From: Mesostigma viride
Taxonomy: Eukaryota > Streptophyta > Mesostigmatophyceae > Mesostigmatales > Mesostigmataceae
Direction: 5' to 3'
DNA length: 29,906 bases
Assembly: GCA_009746045.1 (NCBI GenBank)
Contig: RPFO01000164.1
Span: 2,241,400-2,271,305 of the forward strand
The notes beneath the pieces are model-generated. The model saw only the letters and a list, made by a program, of their open reading frames with translations, did not search any database and was not told the DNA's origin. The translations under genes and the position numbers were made by a program. Shown one piece after another: positions 1 through 10,354 of the stretch. Numbering within the stretch: position 1 is the first letter of the stretch; each line of letters begins with the position of its first letter.

Positions 1-742
1 AGCTACCAGCAAGGGATCGAACATATGACCTTTGGCATGATTTCGCGGCTGTGTGAGTCTCCTGATCCGAAGGCATCTCACGTAATGAACGTTTCGGCGA
101 AACAGCCAAACTGCGGAAAATCTCTTACCGGAGAGAGTTGCCAATATCAAGGAGACAACCAGCGCAGGCCAGAAATCGGGAGAATCCGGACCATGGTAGC
201 TCGAGCCTGCCGTTATCTTGTCCGCGTTTTCGAGTCGTGCAGGATTATGAATATGAATGGAGATGGAAATGTGTAGCCTTGTGCATTGAAATTACGGCTG
301 GCTGACGTGAAGAGCGACTACATGACCTACACGGTGGGTCCGGAAACGGCTTGCTTGATTGTGTTTCATCGTGGGCAACGAGTCCAACAACTACTTTCTC
401 TGGGCGGCAAACTGCGGCAAATTGAACGCAAACCTCATCATGAAATCTTGACCGTCGAAACGTAACAATCCGACGACTTATGCAGTATGCCGCGTAATTT
501 TCTGTTGCGGGAGAGCCGTTGGGCCGGTTCCCGACGCGGGCGACCAGTGGTTTGCGTTAAGTTAACTTAGCTGAAGTTCCCCAAGCCGCATGATGGCTCT
601 CATCGACGGCCTCAGTCTATTGACGCGTCGGCCCGATTTTGGCGGCACCCAATTTGACCCCAACGGCACCTACCGACAAAGGGCATACGTACGTTTCACG
701 CGCACCACGACCTTCGAGCTCTGCTATGGCGGTGGTGCCGTG

Positions 743-766
743 GGGCCCGCATCAGACTGCGGGCCC
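743..766. repeat. GC-rich perfect hairpin
   Basis: GGGCCCGCA (743-751) and TGCGGGCCC (758-766) form a 9 bp perfect stem with a 6 nt loop. A degenerate second GGGCCCGCATCAG unit follows at about 793. The same hairpin occurs in the right copy near 23737-23762, so it is ancestral to the family. Function unknown. Confidence 0.6.
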
Positions 767-837
767 TTATCTGCTTTGGCGGTGCTGCCGTTGGGCCCGC
801 ATCAGAAATCAGGCCCTTTATGCATGCGGGCCATTAA

Positions 838-2536
838 CCCCTAAATGGTCTGGCTGCCGATTTTCCGCCTAAAACTGAGTTACAGCCGACACGTCGGCCC
901 CTTCTCGGGGGACCAAATGCCGCGAAAACTATTGAGAATTAGGAAAAGTTTAGCTGAGAAGATCGAAAGTTTATAATTTTCCTCGCAGCATGGTACTAGG
1001 GTTTGCATACTTCTGACAAAGTTATAGAGGTGTTCTGGTCGGTCAAAGTACAAGGGGTCAGGGTACTTTTTCGCGTACAACGTGCATTCCGGAAAACGAC
1101 GACCTGGCCATGGCGGCTTGCGCCCACGCATGGCATTTACGTTTTCGTTCGAATTTTCTGACCAAACTCAGGAAATTGATTTTATACGTCCTAAAGATGA
1201 TACAGGCCAATTTTTGGTTCGCGGGAATGCCATTTGATAGGTGTCGGCAGCGTTCTTGCTGGAAAAAACTGCGATCAGGCCGGACGATAGAAACGTTGAC
1301 AGCAATACCTTTCCGGCGTATTTTAAAGGATATATTGGTTTCTTTGTACTTTTTATGATACATAGTAGTCGTAAACGTGCAAGGGTGGCCAGAAATCGCC
1401 GAATCCAGCGACCATGCTGCACAACTTTGGCGTGCCGAAATGCGCCATTTTGCGGCCACCGCCTGGGCCAAGGTAACGCCATCCATGCCTGGTAAAGCTT
1501 AAGCATCGTTTTCCTATCGATGTTTGACGTTCATATATACGTTCTAGCTTGTGTAGCACATTCTTTTTGCATTATTCATGCTCTTTCTTGACCCTGGCCT
1601 GGCCCCTTTCTAAAACACCCTTCTTAGATGCTTCCACCAGTCAGTTGACCTGCCACAGGGTGATGGTGATAAGTTTTAGAGTCTGTATGGGTTTGAATAC
1701 CTCCATATATGTTTGTTATACATTTCCCACACACATATTGCATGAGTGTGAGGCAGTTGGCTGGTCTCTGTGGCATCATCAAGCATGTAACCGGTGAGTA
1801 GAAGCTTCCCATTGTCAGCATGTGCCACCAGGTGTGCTGGCCATCACCTGGCAAGCTATAGCAGCTTAGGCCTAGTTTATCCTTGCTAGGGCAGGCTGAA
1901 ATAGGCTTAAAATCACTAGTTTGTTGGTGGCTGCCTCCTAGAATGCATGCCTTGCGTAGGGTATCCGTACCACGTTACCTACGTGCATGGACAAGGTGGC
2001 ACCTGCACATAGGTGCCATGTAAGGGCAGTGTGATGATGCAGTTATGTTTCCCCATCATTGTGGAAGGGAAATGTATTGTGTGGCATGGTTGGGGGCCAT
2101 ATTAGTAGGTATTAGTAGGTAGTATGCCCACCCCTACCCCCTTGGTTGCTTTTTACCACCGGTACCCCTATGGGCTGTACTGGGTGTAACTGCTGGTATA
2201 CCCACCCAAATGATGACCCCAATGGCTCAAACTGTTCAGCAACTAATTGTTTATCATCCCTGAAGTGGTAGGTGCCTAGCTCTCATAACATAATTCACAA
2301 TGCACATTCTACCAAAAATGAAAACGCTCGTCTTGACCCCCCTGACTTTGACGGCAGTTATACATGGCCTACCCTGCATATATGTAAGGTTGTGATATAC
2401 CAACCCGAAGGGCAACTCATGGACATGCTTGGCCCCCAAGGACAGCCATTGGATATGGGTGGGTTGGATGGCATCTGGTTTGCAAAATTGTGAAGTTACA
2501 GCCGATGCATCGGCAGTATTTCTGCCCATTTAGGGG
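838..2536. mobile_element. TTAA-target (piggyBac-like) non-autonomous element
   Basis: The element is bounded by TTAA at 834-837 and 2537-2540. It starts CCCCTAAATGG and ends CCATTTAGGGG, an 11 bp perfect terminal inverted repeat. The right CACTA copy has a single TTAA at 23669-23672 at the homologous position with no insertion, so it gives the empty site directly. TTAA duplication with CCC-starting termini is the hallmark of piggyBac-type elements. Near both ends lies GTTACAGCCGA...TCGGC in the same orientation (about 880 and 2493); the inner copy has the perfect palindrome GCCGATGCATCGGC. At 1,699 bp, with only short unrecognised open frames, no DDD transposase is visible, so it is probably non-autonomous. 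Confidence 0.85.
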
Positions 2537-2958
2537 TTAATGCATGTTACTTTTTTAGTCTTCTGCATACAAATATGAAGCAATGAGGTCGTGTCCTCTG
2601 GATTTTTGCACTGCAAATGGCATTTGCACCGTGTGCAGTTCCTGGACGTTTGGAAACATGCATGATGGCATGTGGCTAATGTAATGACTGACTAGCTAGA
2701 CCGTTTCAGTGGTTTTTCATTTGCGGGTATTTCCTCGTAAATGGTGGGAAAGCGATCGCAGCAATGGTTCTCACCACTAGACACTCCCGGCCAGTGAAGC
2801 TCGAAAAACACGCCCTGATCAAGCAAGCTGTTTCCGGCCCCACTGTATAGGTCATCTTACAGTCGCTCTTTGCGTAAGCCAGCCATAATTTCAATGAACA
2901 AGGCTACACATTTGCATACTCTTTGCTTGGTTATCGGTGTGCCTTTGTTTGGATGCAG

Positions 2959-4295
2959 GGGGGATCGCTGTGCTGACACAACGCGCCGCAAGGGATTTGC
3001 TGGTAGAAGATGCCCTTCCCAAGGCTGATTACAGCGATCCTGCGAATGGCGACGAGGCCTACTGGTGAGCCTTGTTTTTTGCAAATGCTACTTACGCCGT
3101 CTGCTTTGGTTATTTTAATTCAGTCCTATTGAAAGGCGCCTTGGGATTAGCCATGCAATCATGTTTTACTGTCACAAAGCCAGCCCTAGTAATTAATATC
3201 TAGTTTGTTTGGTTTTACCCATCCGGGTGCCATGATCTTGCCGCCAGTAAAAGCGTCCTGTGTTGTATCGTTCTATTTTTTTTAATAACCAATACTTAAT
3301 AATAATACTCTTTGCTGGGTTAGTGGGGTGCGTTTGTTTGAATGCAGGCGAGATCGCTGTGCTGACACAACGTTCAACGTGATTGCATGGGCATCATTAA
3401 ACCTGACGCCGCTTGTGCTGCAAGGCATTGTAGCGGCGTGTGGGGGCGTGAAGCGCTACGCGGATTCTTTCCACAAAGTCAGGATACACGGGTTCAACTA
3501 CCGCACAGAGGCTGCGGACCAATCCCTGGGAAAGCGGCACAAGAATGCGGGAGTTGCGGTGCATGGCCCGGGCGGTGTAGACTTTGGTTTCATCACACAC
3601 ATTCTGAAGGCCAGGTTAGAGTACCCACGAGGGGGCTGGGAATGGCAGCTGTTGTTGAAGGTGGAGCTTTTTGATCGCCTTCATGTCGCTCACCTGCCCC
3701 ACGAGAGGTTGGTGGTCATCAGCAGCGCACAGGCCCCAGGTCGTCGCGCCTTGTGTTGCCAGGTGCAGTGAGCTCAGTTGGGTATGTCGTCGATGAATGC
3801 TATGCTCCCGAAATGGTGGTAATCCCTGCCAAACTGCCATGGAGCATGGCACACCAGGCGCAATCTTCCCTCAGTAACCATGTGTATCACAGCGTGGCAG
3901 CAGATTTCCCCACCATGCCGCAGTTTGAAGTGATTGAGGAGGGTGAGCCGATGCCACCGCCTAGTGGCAAGAAGAAAGGCAAGAAGAAGGGGTCCAAGAA
4001 GAAGAAGAAGGTGGCAGCGGCAGACGTAGGTGATGGCGACGTGGTGCGCCGCGCTGGCAAGGCACCTGCTCGAGGGCGCAGCCGCAAGCGTGGTGCTCCC
4101 ACAGATGCTGGACCTAGCCAGCCCACCGTTGTAATTGAGGAGGTCCCTATGGCAAAGAGGGCCAGTGGAAGGCAGCGTAAAGCTGTGAACTATTGCGACA
4201 CTAGTGGGGATGACACTATGTCATCAGAAGATGATGTTGATGCAACCAACCCCTCGGTGATCAACCACAAGATGTGGACGCCCCCAGCGGGCTAG
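2959..4295 (+). pseudogene. CACTA transposase C-terminal exons, left copy, broken
   Basis: Two exons can be seen. Exon A (2959-3064) lies between a TGCAG acceptor and a G|GTGAGC donor. Exon B starts at 3348 after TGCAG. The 283 nt intron joins them in phase, giving ...EAYW|RDRCAD.... Exon B carries HGFNYRT...KNAGVAVHG, reminiscent of the C-terminal DUF4216-type domain of plant TNP2/CACTA transposases. A lysine-rich tract and an acidic, serine-rich tail follow. Two lesions separate it from the right copy. One C is missing from a run at 3734-3737 (four here, five at 22470-22474), which shifts the frame. The LINE-type insertion at 4258 replaces the tail with INHKMWTPPAG and a stop. Exon A is intact here but damaged in the right copy. 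Exons upstream were not identified. Confidence 0.65.
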
Positions 4296-4714
4296 AATAG
4301 CAATAGCCCTAGCTTGTAACCATTGGAGTCACTGTCGCTAAGGCAGCCATGCCTAGAATGTTTGCCTAGCTGTGCCAACAAACCTAGTCACGTGCCGCCA
4401 ACGCACGGTACACAACCAGCCATAGCCTTAGCCTAGTTCTAGTACAGCCATGCTACGCCCTGGCTATGTTCAGATTACTTGCCCACGCTCCTTGCTATGA
4501 CATGCTCACATGGGTCTTATTGCACCCACAGTTTGCCGGATCGTTAGCCTGTCCTTTTAGCTAGCCGCGCCCGATTGCAGCTGTGGCATGCCTTTGGCAT
4601 GAAGGAGACTGGGGGTCTCTGCCCTTTCTCCTGTAGTGCACACACAGGGATTAAAAGCACTTCGGTGCTCCGTGACTCCCCAACGGGAGCACGAGTTTAA
4701 TTAATTAATTAATT
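4258..4714 (+). mobile_element. 5'-truncated non-LTR retrotransposon tail (LINE or LINE-mobilised SINE)
   Basis: AACCCCTCGG occurs at 4248-4257 and again at 4715-4724, a 10 bp target duplication. The right CACTA copy has the sequence once, uninterrupted. The 457 bp insert begins in an open frame ending WTPPAG-stop, then untranslated-type sequence, then the stem GTGCTCC...GGAGCAC (about 4671-4693), and a TTAA-repeat tail. A terminal stem-loop plus simple repeat is typical of LINE 3' ends. No A or B box was seen, so a 5'-truncated LINE fits better than a tRNA-derived SINE. It truncates the transposase gene. A shorter relative of the same tail lies at about 14336-14388. Confidence 0.8.
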
Positions 4715-4924
4715 AACCCCTCGGACAGCAGTTCTGAAGAAGATGACTTTTGATTTAATTTGGGCATGACAGCATTGTTTATGGAATGATGTGCTGTTTT
4801 ATATTGTATGACAACCCTATATTGCACCTTTGTGCACCCTACAATGCATATCAAAGTGGTGTTGAGTTTTTTTTTCACGTTAAGGACTTAATGAAATAAA
4901 GCTCATGATTTTTCTCGTGTTACA

Positions 4925-5259
4925 CTCTTGGTGAGAAATTTCTCACCACGTTGACTTGTGATTTTTCTCGTGTTAGTGATTTTTCTCGTGTTGGTGAGAA
5001 ACTTCTCAATTTTCTCAATTTTCTCAATCTTTCTGCCTTTTTCTCACCCATTCTCACCTTTTTTCTCACTTTAGGGTTTTTTCTCACCCCAATCTCACCA
5101 AAACGCCCTTTTTCTCACCAAAATCTCACCCTGGTGAGATTTTTTGCCTAGCGTTTGCGGAAAAAAATTGAGATTTTTCTCAATTTTCTCAAAAAATTCT
5201 CACAAAAGGTGAGAAAATTGAGGGTTTTGAGAATTTTCTCAGAAATTGAGTTCCTAGTG
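4925..5259. repeat. Subterminal GTGAGAA/TTCTCAC repeats of left CACTA copy
   Basis: Dense, irregular copies of TTCTCAC, TTTTCTC and GTGAGA in both orientations run up to the TAGTG terminus. Clustered short subterminal motifs are where CACTA transposition proteins bind in plants. Here that role is inference. Confidence 0.75.
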
Positions 5260-5427
5260 TGCATCACCACAAAACATCAAATTTATTACAATATGTGTGC
5301 TAGCTCTATACGGTGGAATAACACAGACATGTCTACCAGATGGCAACACGGCCATCTGTATGCTAGGGTGAGCACACTATGTGAATGTGCAGGGCCAGCC
5401 CACAGCAGCTGTGCCCCTGCTCTACCC
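5260..5427 (-). repeat. DIRS repeat B2 (3' end of element)
   Basis: 168 bp starting TGCATCACCAC and ending CTCTACCC, matching B1 at 5691-5858. It begins at the base after the CACTA terminus, so its true outer limit may have been removed. Confidence 0.85.
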
Positions 5428-5452
5428 CCTTTTGCCAGGGTGGGCGGGTGGG

Positions 5453-5667
5453 AGGCAAAAGAAAACAACCTGCTTCCCTAGAATGGAAGCCCACCCTTTA
5501 TAGCAACCACCTCTCCAGCCAACCCCTACCTGGGTGGCTGGGGTACGGGTGCCAGCACAAAAAATATTTTTTCCTAAAATTATTTTTTCTTTTGGTGCTA
5601 TACGGCGTTGCATTCTCCGCTCAGCAGGTTAGTCATAGATAAAATGAGCATAGCTCACCAAATCCAT
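5453..5667 (-). repeat. DIRS repeat A2
   Basis: 215 bp direct repeat of A1 (10355-10569), starting AGGCAAAAG and ending CCAAATCCAT on the plus strand. It lies between B2 and B1, separated from them by 25 and 23 bp. Confidence 0.9.
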
Positions 5668-5690
5668 TTCTGGCCTTGCCTTGCTTTGCA

Positions 5691-5858
5691 TGCATCACCA
5701 CAAAACATCAAATTTATTACAATATGTGTGCTAGCTCTATACGGTGGAATAACACAGACATGTCTACCAGATGGCAACACGGCCATCTGTATGCTAGGGT
5801 GAGCACACTATGTGAATGTGCAGGGCCAGCCCACAGCAGCTGTGCCCCTGCTCTACCC
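5691..5858 (-). repeat. DIRS repeat B1
   Basis: 168 bp direct repeat of B2, placed downstream of the recombinase gene as expected for the inner half of a split repeat. Confidence 0.9.
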
Positions 5859-6053
5859 ACATCTCCTTACATGGCTAACAGCCGAAAATACGTAGGACAT
5901 GCAAAAAAGAAAACTTAAACTACCTAGCTATGGGGGTACTTTGTCCCAACCCAGGTTCACCCTCGGGTTAGTTAAACCATTTCCCCCCTGACCTCCCACA
6001 CAAGGGTGAGGTCAGTTGATAGCTAAAAGACGAGAGGTAAAAACAGGAGGACG
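5859..6053 (-). other. 3' untranslated stretch of the DIRS element
   Basis: About 195 bp between the recombinase stop codon and repeat B1. No open frame or clear signal was recognised. Confidence 0.5.
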
Positions 6054-9000
6054 TCAAAACTCGACGCCACCGAAGTGGCGCCGGAAAGCCGCTGGGTCAA
6101 AACCCAGGGCCTGAGCCCAGAGGGCGGGTGGGATGTCGCGCCCCAGGAGGCTGCGGTGGAGGCCAATGTAGCGCGTGACCGAGAGGGCCGAAGCCCACCG
6201 GCCGCGCAGCTGGATGGCCTCCGGCGACTCGCCAGCGATGGCGTCGTGCGTCGCCCCCCCATGCCGGAGGCTGTGAAAAGAAAACATCCCTGGGATGCTC
6301 ATGCGGGCCTGCACAGCCTCCCACTGCTGCCTAGCCTGGCTGTACGTTAAGCCTCGAAAGAGGAGTGCATCCGGGGGCTGGCCAGCCGTCAGACGTCGCA
6401 GGAGCCACAAAGAAAGTGGATCCCGGACGAGGACGTGCTGGGCCGCCCCCTGCGCAGTTTTGGGGTTGCGCAGCACAAGGGCACCGACCATGGGCCCTGG
6501 CTCGAGAAGGGGGTGGCCGGGATGAGCCACATCCCGAACCCGCAGCCCTAGCGCCTCGCTAATGCGTAAATACTGCTGGAAAGCAATAATAATCAACGCA
6601 CTCAAATGCACCTGTCGACGTGAAACTAGCAACAGGGCAGTGAAATAGCAAAGGCGCCAGGGCATAGGCGGAGGGCTGACAGCCGGAACAAGCCGCTGCC
6701 AACCTGCTAGCAGGCGGTCCGCCAGTACCCAATTCCGAACAATGTCGGGGTAGTACAGGTGCAGACAGGCCTTGGCATGCTGGCATAAGGTACGCCCCCG
6801 CCCGCCTCTGGCATGGTAGACAGCAGAAATCCACTCACAGAAAATGGCTTCGGCGTCAGCTGGGTCGACAGGGCCAGGTGGCGCCCACGCCACGTAGACA
6901 GCCGCCGCACGTCGGTACGCTGGCAAGGTAGACACAGGGTTGACTGTGCCCTCCAAAAGTGCCAAGTCCCGAGGGCGTCGCGCCCCCTCAGGCCCAGGGT
7001 TGGGATGCACGTCACCACACCGGGTCAAGTCAGGAACCCAAGCGCCACGCCGACTGGCCTTGTCAGCTGGGTTGTGGTCGGTAGCCACCCAGACCCAGTG
7101 GCTCTGCATGTCGCCAGCCAGTGACAGAGCGCAGTAGCGTCGAACCAGCTGGTTGAGACGGTAGGAAGACGACCGCCCTCTGACAAACGCCCCCACCACA
7201 GCACTGGAGTCTACGAGCCGGACGACTCGCTTACCCCGACACGCCTTGGTCCGGCACGACCACTCGACCCCCTGTGTCGCAGCAATCGCCTCCTTGACGT
7301 TGATGTGGTTAGGCTGCCCCCGCCACCGGTAGGACAGTGCCGTACGCCAGTGGCCACTATCCAGCAGGCTGTAGTCCCCCTCCTCCATGCGCTCCAGGTC
7401 CCAGTCCTCCCCAGACGTTAAAGCTGTCGTCCGCCACCCCCGCGCTTCGCGCCGGGTCGCCAGCCGGGCACAATCGGCCCCAGGCAGGTCCCTGTAGACC
7501 ACCCCACCGCCGGAGCCGCTCGCATCACTTGCGACGACCCGGTCAGAAAGGGGCCGGGCCCTGGCCGCCCTCAAAAAGGGGGCCAGGTCGATCGCCGCCT
7601 GAAGCTCCTGGCGGGCCCCCGCAGGGAGGCGCCAGCGGCGCCCAGGCAGGGAGGCATTCATGGCTGCTAGCAGCCGGTACGTCTCAGACCACACCGAAAG
7701 CATGGGGCGGCACAGCAGATGCATCCACACCCACTTCCCAAGCACAGAACTAAGTTCGCGGTAGTATGTAAACCCGCGATCTAAGATTCTATGAGTAGCG
7801 GCGATAACTGCCACCACACGCTCAGGAACAGGCACCACGTCACCATCCCTTTGGTGAATGACCCCCACCGCCTGCACACCAGTCTGCTCTGCTGTCGCCC
7901 GTACCACCTTGTCAGACTTCTGCACCAGCCCAACAGCGGCGTAGGCAGCCTGAACACGATCTAGCTGCTGATTCACCCCATCCACCGACGCACAGTGGGT
8001 GAAATGGAGGTCATCGATCGTCACAGCATGCATACCTTCCAGATCCTGCCGAGATTCGAAGCACGGCGAGGGCGCCAAGGGCGCAGCAGGGTCCTCCTCC
8101 AGCCTCAGCCGGACGGTCTCCCCCGCCTCGTTGGCCTCCGCCACCAGGATCAGCGCGGACATGTTGATGCTCAGCCCACGACTAGCCTCCAACGGCGGCT
8201 TGGGGCCACAGCGGTACAACACAGACTGATGCACACACTGGGCCACCGCGACGGCCAGCTTGTTGCCCATTGGCCAGCACAACATCCACGGCCACACCTT
8301 CCGACGAGCCCCACTCAGGCCCACCAGATCCGACCACACCGGCATCCACGCACAGTACCGCCGCATCCAAACTGGCAGGCGGAGTCTGTTGTAGTACGAA
8401 TCCAAATCTGATACGCCCCCAAAAACATCCTCCCCAGCGCGCGTGGGCAAATCGCAAATCACGCCAAGGTGTGGTAAAAAAGCGGGCATAGGATCAGGTA
8501 GTGGCATGTTGCCACGCCGGTTGTCCACAATCAGCCGTATACGGCCGTCGGGCTTTCCGACCCCGAAAGTACCGTTCACCATAGGCGGCTCCTCCTCAAA
8601 AAATCCACCCAAAATCCCCCTCTCCACACACACCGTGCAAACCCGCGCGAACTCCTCCATGCTACACCCCCGCGAGATCCGCATCGACTTCTGCAAGATC
8701 CGCTCTGCTGGGCTCAGCGTCCGTACCATCCTACTCTCATCATTCAAAATTGCTCCCCAAGAGGGGGGTAGTAAGTTCAGCACATCCACTTGGCCACCTT
8801 CCCCCGGACCAGGCAAAGCCAAGCGTGCGGCCACTAACGGTTCGTAAGGGGCTCCTTCAGCATATTCACCCCCATCCACTACAGATCCTGCCATTGCCGC
8901 TACGGAACCACCGTTCCGGCGGACAAAGGACCTGCAAGCATCATCGATCCCATCTAGGGCCGCCTGCTGCAGAGGCCCGGGCACACGGGCTGAATCTACA

Positions 9001-9088
9001 GCAGGCGGGTCTCGCCCCCCCCCCCCATCCAGTTTAACGCCCTAACCGTCTGACAGGCTAGTGTGCGAGCATTAAAAGCCCGACTCAT
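6054..9088 (-). CDS. DIRS-type pol: reverse transcriptase, RNase H, tyrosine recombinase
   Basis: The 976-residue frame (GTG-started, from 8984) shows, in order: RT motif A near VSDLDSYYNR (191-200), motif B PMGNKLAVAVAQ (238-249) and motif C TIDDL (322-326). RNase H follows with SDAS (D487), VKEA (E565), VDSS (D592) and HNPADKASR (637-645). A 2A-like GDVHPNPGP is at 657-665. The tyrosine recombinase has LRISEAL (R807), K842, HSLRH (H904, R907), W930 and Y939. The complete R-H-R-Y set suggests an active fold. The frame is open further upstream. A better start is the ATG at 9088 in another frame, joined through a C12 tract (9015-9026) with one base missing. Stop at 6054. Confidence 0.9.
6990..7016 (-). 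other. 2A-like ribosome-skipping motif in pol
   Basis: The codons read GDVHPNPGP, residues 657-665, directly after the RNase H HNPADKASR box and before the recombinase. The established 2A signature is D-[VI]-E-x-N-P-G-P; here the E position is H. DxHxNPGP variants are tolerated imperfectly, so activity is uncertain. If functional, it would release the recombinase from RT/RNase H. Confidence 0.5.
9015..9026. repeat. C12 homopolymer separating the two frames of pol
   Basis: Twelve consecutive C bases (G12 in the mRNA sense). The frame starting at ATG 9088 (MSRAFNAR...) enters the tract and the 976-residue frame leaves it, one base out of phase. The missing base is either a slippage mutation, a read error or a programmed shift. 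Confidence 0.7.
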
Positions 9089-9180
9089 CCTATCGCGCCT
9101 ACGGCCTGAGCGTACCTGCTGCCACCAGTCACGAGGTGGCAGGGGTGCTGGAAGAGGTAGTGGAAGAAGGCACCGCTCCC

Positions 9181-10283
9181 TCACTTGTTGTTGTTGGACG
9201 GGCCGCCCTGCCCCTTCTTGCCGGGACCCTGCTCCAGCTTGTGCTGCAGCTTCCCCATGCTCATCGCCGCCCGCACCGCCGGAGACGCCAGCATTGCTCC
9301 ACCCTCCTGGAATGGCAGCATTGCCGACGGCGTCCCCTTCCAACCCGTCGACCCCACATCCACCAGCTGGCATGCCGTGATCAGCTTTGCCAGGTACTCG
9401 GCTGCTGCCAGCTCCAGAATTACTTCGGAGCGTGGCGTGGCCCAGTAGCCAAATTCTGTCACCATCGTGTCCAGAATTCCTGCCATCTGCAGGAGCAGCA
9501 TCCGCCTCTCCCCGCTGGCTGAGCTGCCGTGCATCGTCAGCATTAACGATGCACGGATGGACTTCCCCCCCACGCTCTCCGCGTAGTCCAGCATTCCTGG
9601 CAGCACCGCCTCCAGCATGTTGCTCACCAGGACCGGCACTGCATGCCCACTCAGCGCCACCCCCTTCGTGCGCGCCAGTCTGCCAGCAGCCGTCGCTGCG
9701 GCTGGGCTTGCAGCTGCTGGAGTCTTTGCCTGGTCCAGCAGCTTCGACATAGCCGATATTAGGTCGCCAATATCTCCGCCAGTGCGGGCGTTGCCCGGCC
9801 GGGATGGAAGCCCTCCAGCTGGCGTTGCATAGCCCGTCTCGGTCCCCAGCAGCCGACCTAGGTTTCGGTCCAGGTCCGCCACAGCCTGGTCGATCGCCCC
9901 AGGAGCGCCATCGTCCTCCCCAGCGCCCCTCCACCATGCCCCGCCCCTCCGCTTCCACCTGCCGAAGGGGGAACACCCCCCGTTCCCACCGCACCTGCTG
10001 ACACTGGTGGGTCCGGCTCTGCAATAGCCTCCCCCAGTTGCGCTGCTAGCACATCGGCCAGGGCCTCCTCCCCATCCCAGTCGCTGACAAACCCCCGTTC
10101 CTCCAGGACGTCCATGACGTTCTTGGCACGCCCCGGAGTGAGCTTCTGGATCCGCTCTAGCCAGTTCCCCTCCCCTAGGATCTTCTGAACCGCAGTGGCG
10201 GCCTCCTTTGGGGTGCATCCCTCCTTGGCTGCTTGCTTGAGTTTCGCTAGGAAATTCCGGTCTGGGGCTGTCACTGTGGACAT
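9181..10283 (-). CDS. DIRS gag-like ORF1, with one frameshift
   Basis: The ATG at 10283 begins MSTVTAPDRNFLAKLKQAAK. It lies just inside the element after repeat A1. The first frame stays open to 9858, but homologous-looking sequence continues in the next frame (DDGAPGAIDQ...), running to the stop at 9181. The crossover lies among short G/C runs at about 9914-9955 and needs one missing base. Restored length would be about 367 residues. Content is alanine/glycine-rich with helical segments and a basic tail ending GKKGQGGPSNNNK. No CCHC knuckle is visible. Gag identity rests on position upstream of pol in a DIRS element, not on a recognised domain. Confidence 0.7.
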
Positions 10284-10354
10284 GGTAGGTTATACTGCTT
10301 GATGTGTTATCTTGCGTTTTGTTTTTTTTTGTGTTGTGGTCACGTGAGGTTCTC

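Larger units (their letters stand above)
267..2913. repeat. Inverted pair of ~93 bp arms inside the left CACTA copy
   Basis: 267-359 and 2818-2913 are inverted copies of one another, diverged at several positions. Both contain the AAATGTGTAGCCTTG start and the GCTTGCTTGAT inner end. The same pair is present in the right copy at 23296-23391 and 24147-24239, only about 0.75 kb apart there, because the left pair is pushed apart by the 1.7 kb TTAA insertion. This may be a small nested foldback or MITE that entered the CACTA family before the two copies separated. I could not identify a clear target duplication. Confidence 0.65.
1..5259 (+). mobile_element. CACTA (EnSpm-like) DNA transposon, left copy, cut by window start
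   Basis: The stretch is a near-identical reverse complement of the right-hand element: position 1 pairs with about 24502 and 5259 with 21409. Its right end reads GAGTTCCTAGTG, the complement of the CACTAGGAACTC start at 21409, so this is a CACTA-type terminus. The last ~330 bp are packed with GTGAGAA/TTCTCAC subterminal repeats, as is usual for CACTA elements. The transposase remnant reads on the plus strand towards this end. Compared with the right copy it carries two extra insertions (838-2536 and 4258-4714). Its other terminus lies outside the window. The end sequence and repeats are seen directly; the superfamily call is inference supported by the transposase C-terminus. Confidence 0.8.

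Noticed and set aside
1058-1506. Overlapping open frames (142 and 112 residues) inside the TTAA element
   Set aside because: They overlap in different frames on the same strand, show no domain, and lie in a non-autonomous element. No transposase motif seen.
2706-2894. 62-residue frame present identically in both CACTA copies (also 23315-23503)
   Set aside because: It spans the inverted-repeat arm, and identity only reflects the near-identical copies. No sign of coding.
5155-5481. Open frames across the CACTA subterminal repeats and B2
   Set aside because: They cross the border between two unrelated elements, so they cannot be an ancestral gene.
9063-9832. Plus-strand frames over the DIRS gag region
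   Set aside because: Antisense shadows of the GC-rich gag and pol start.
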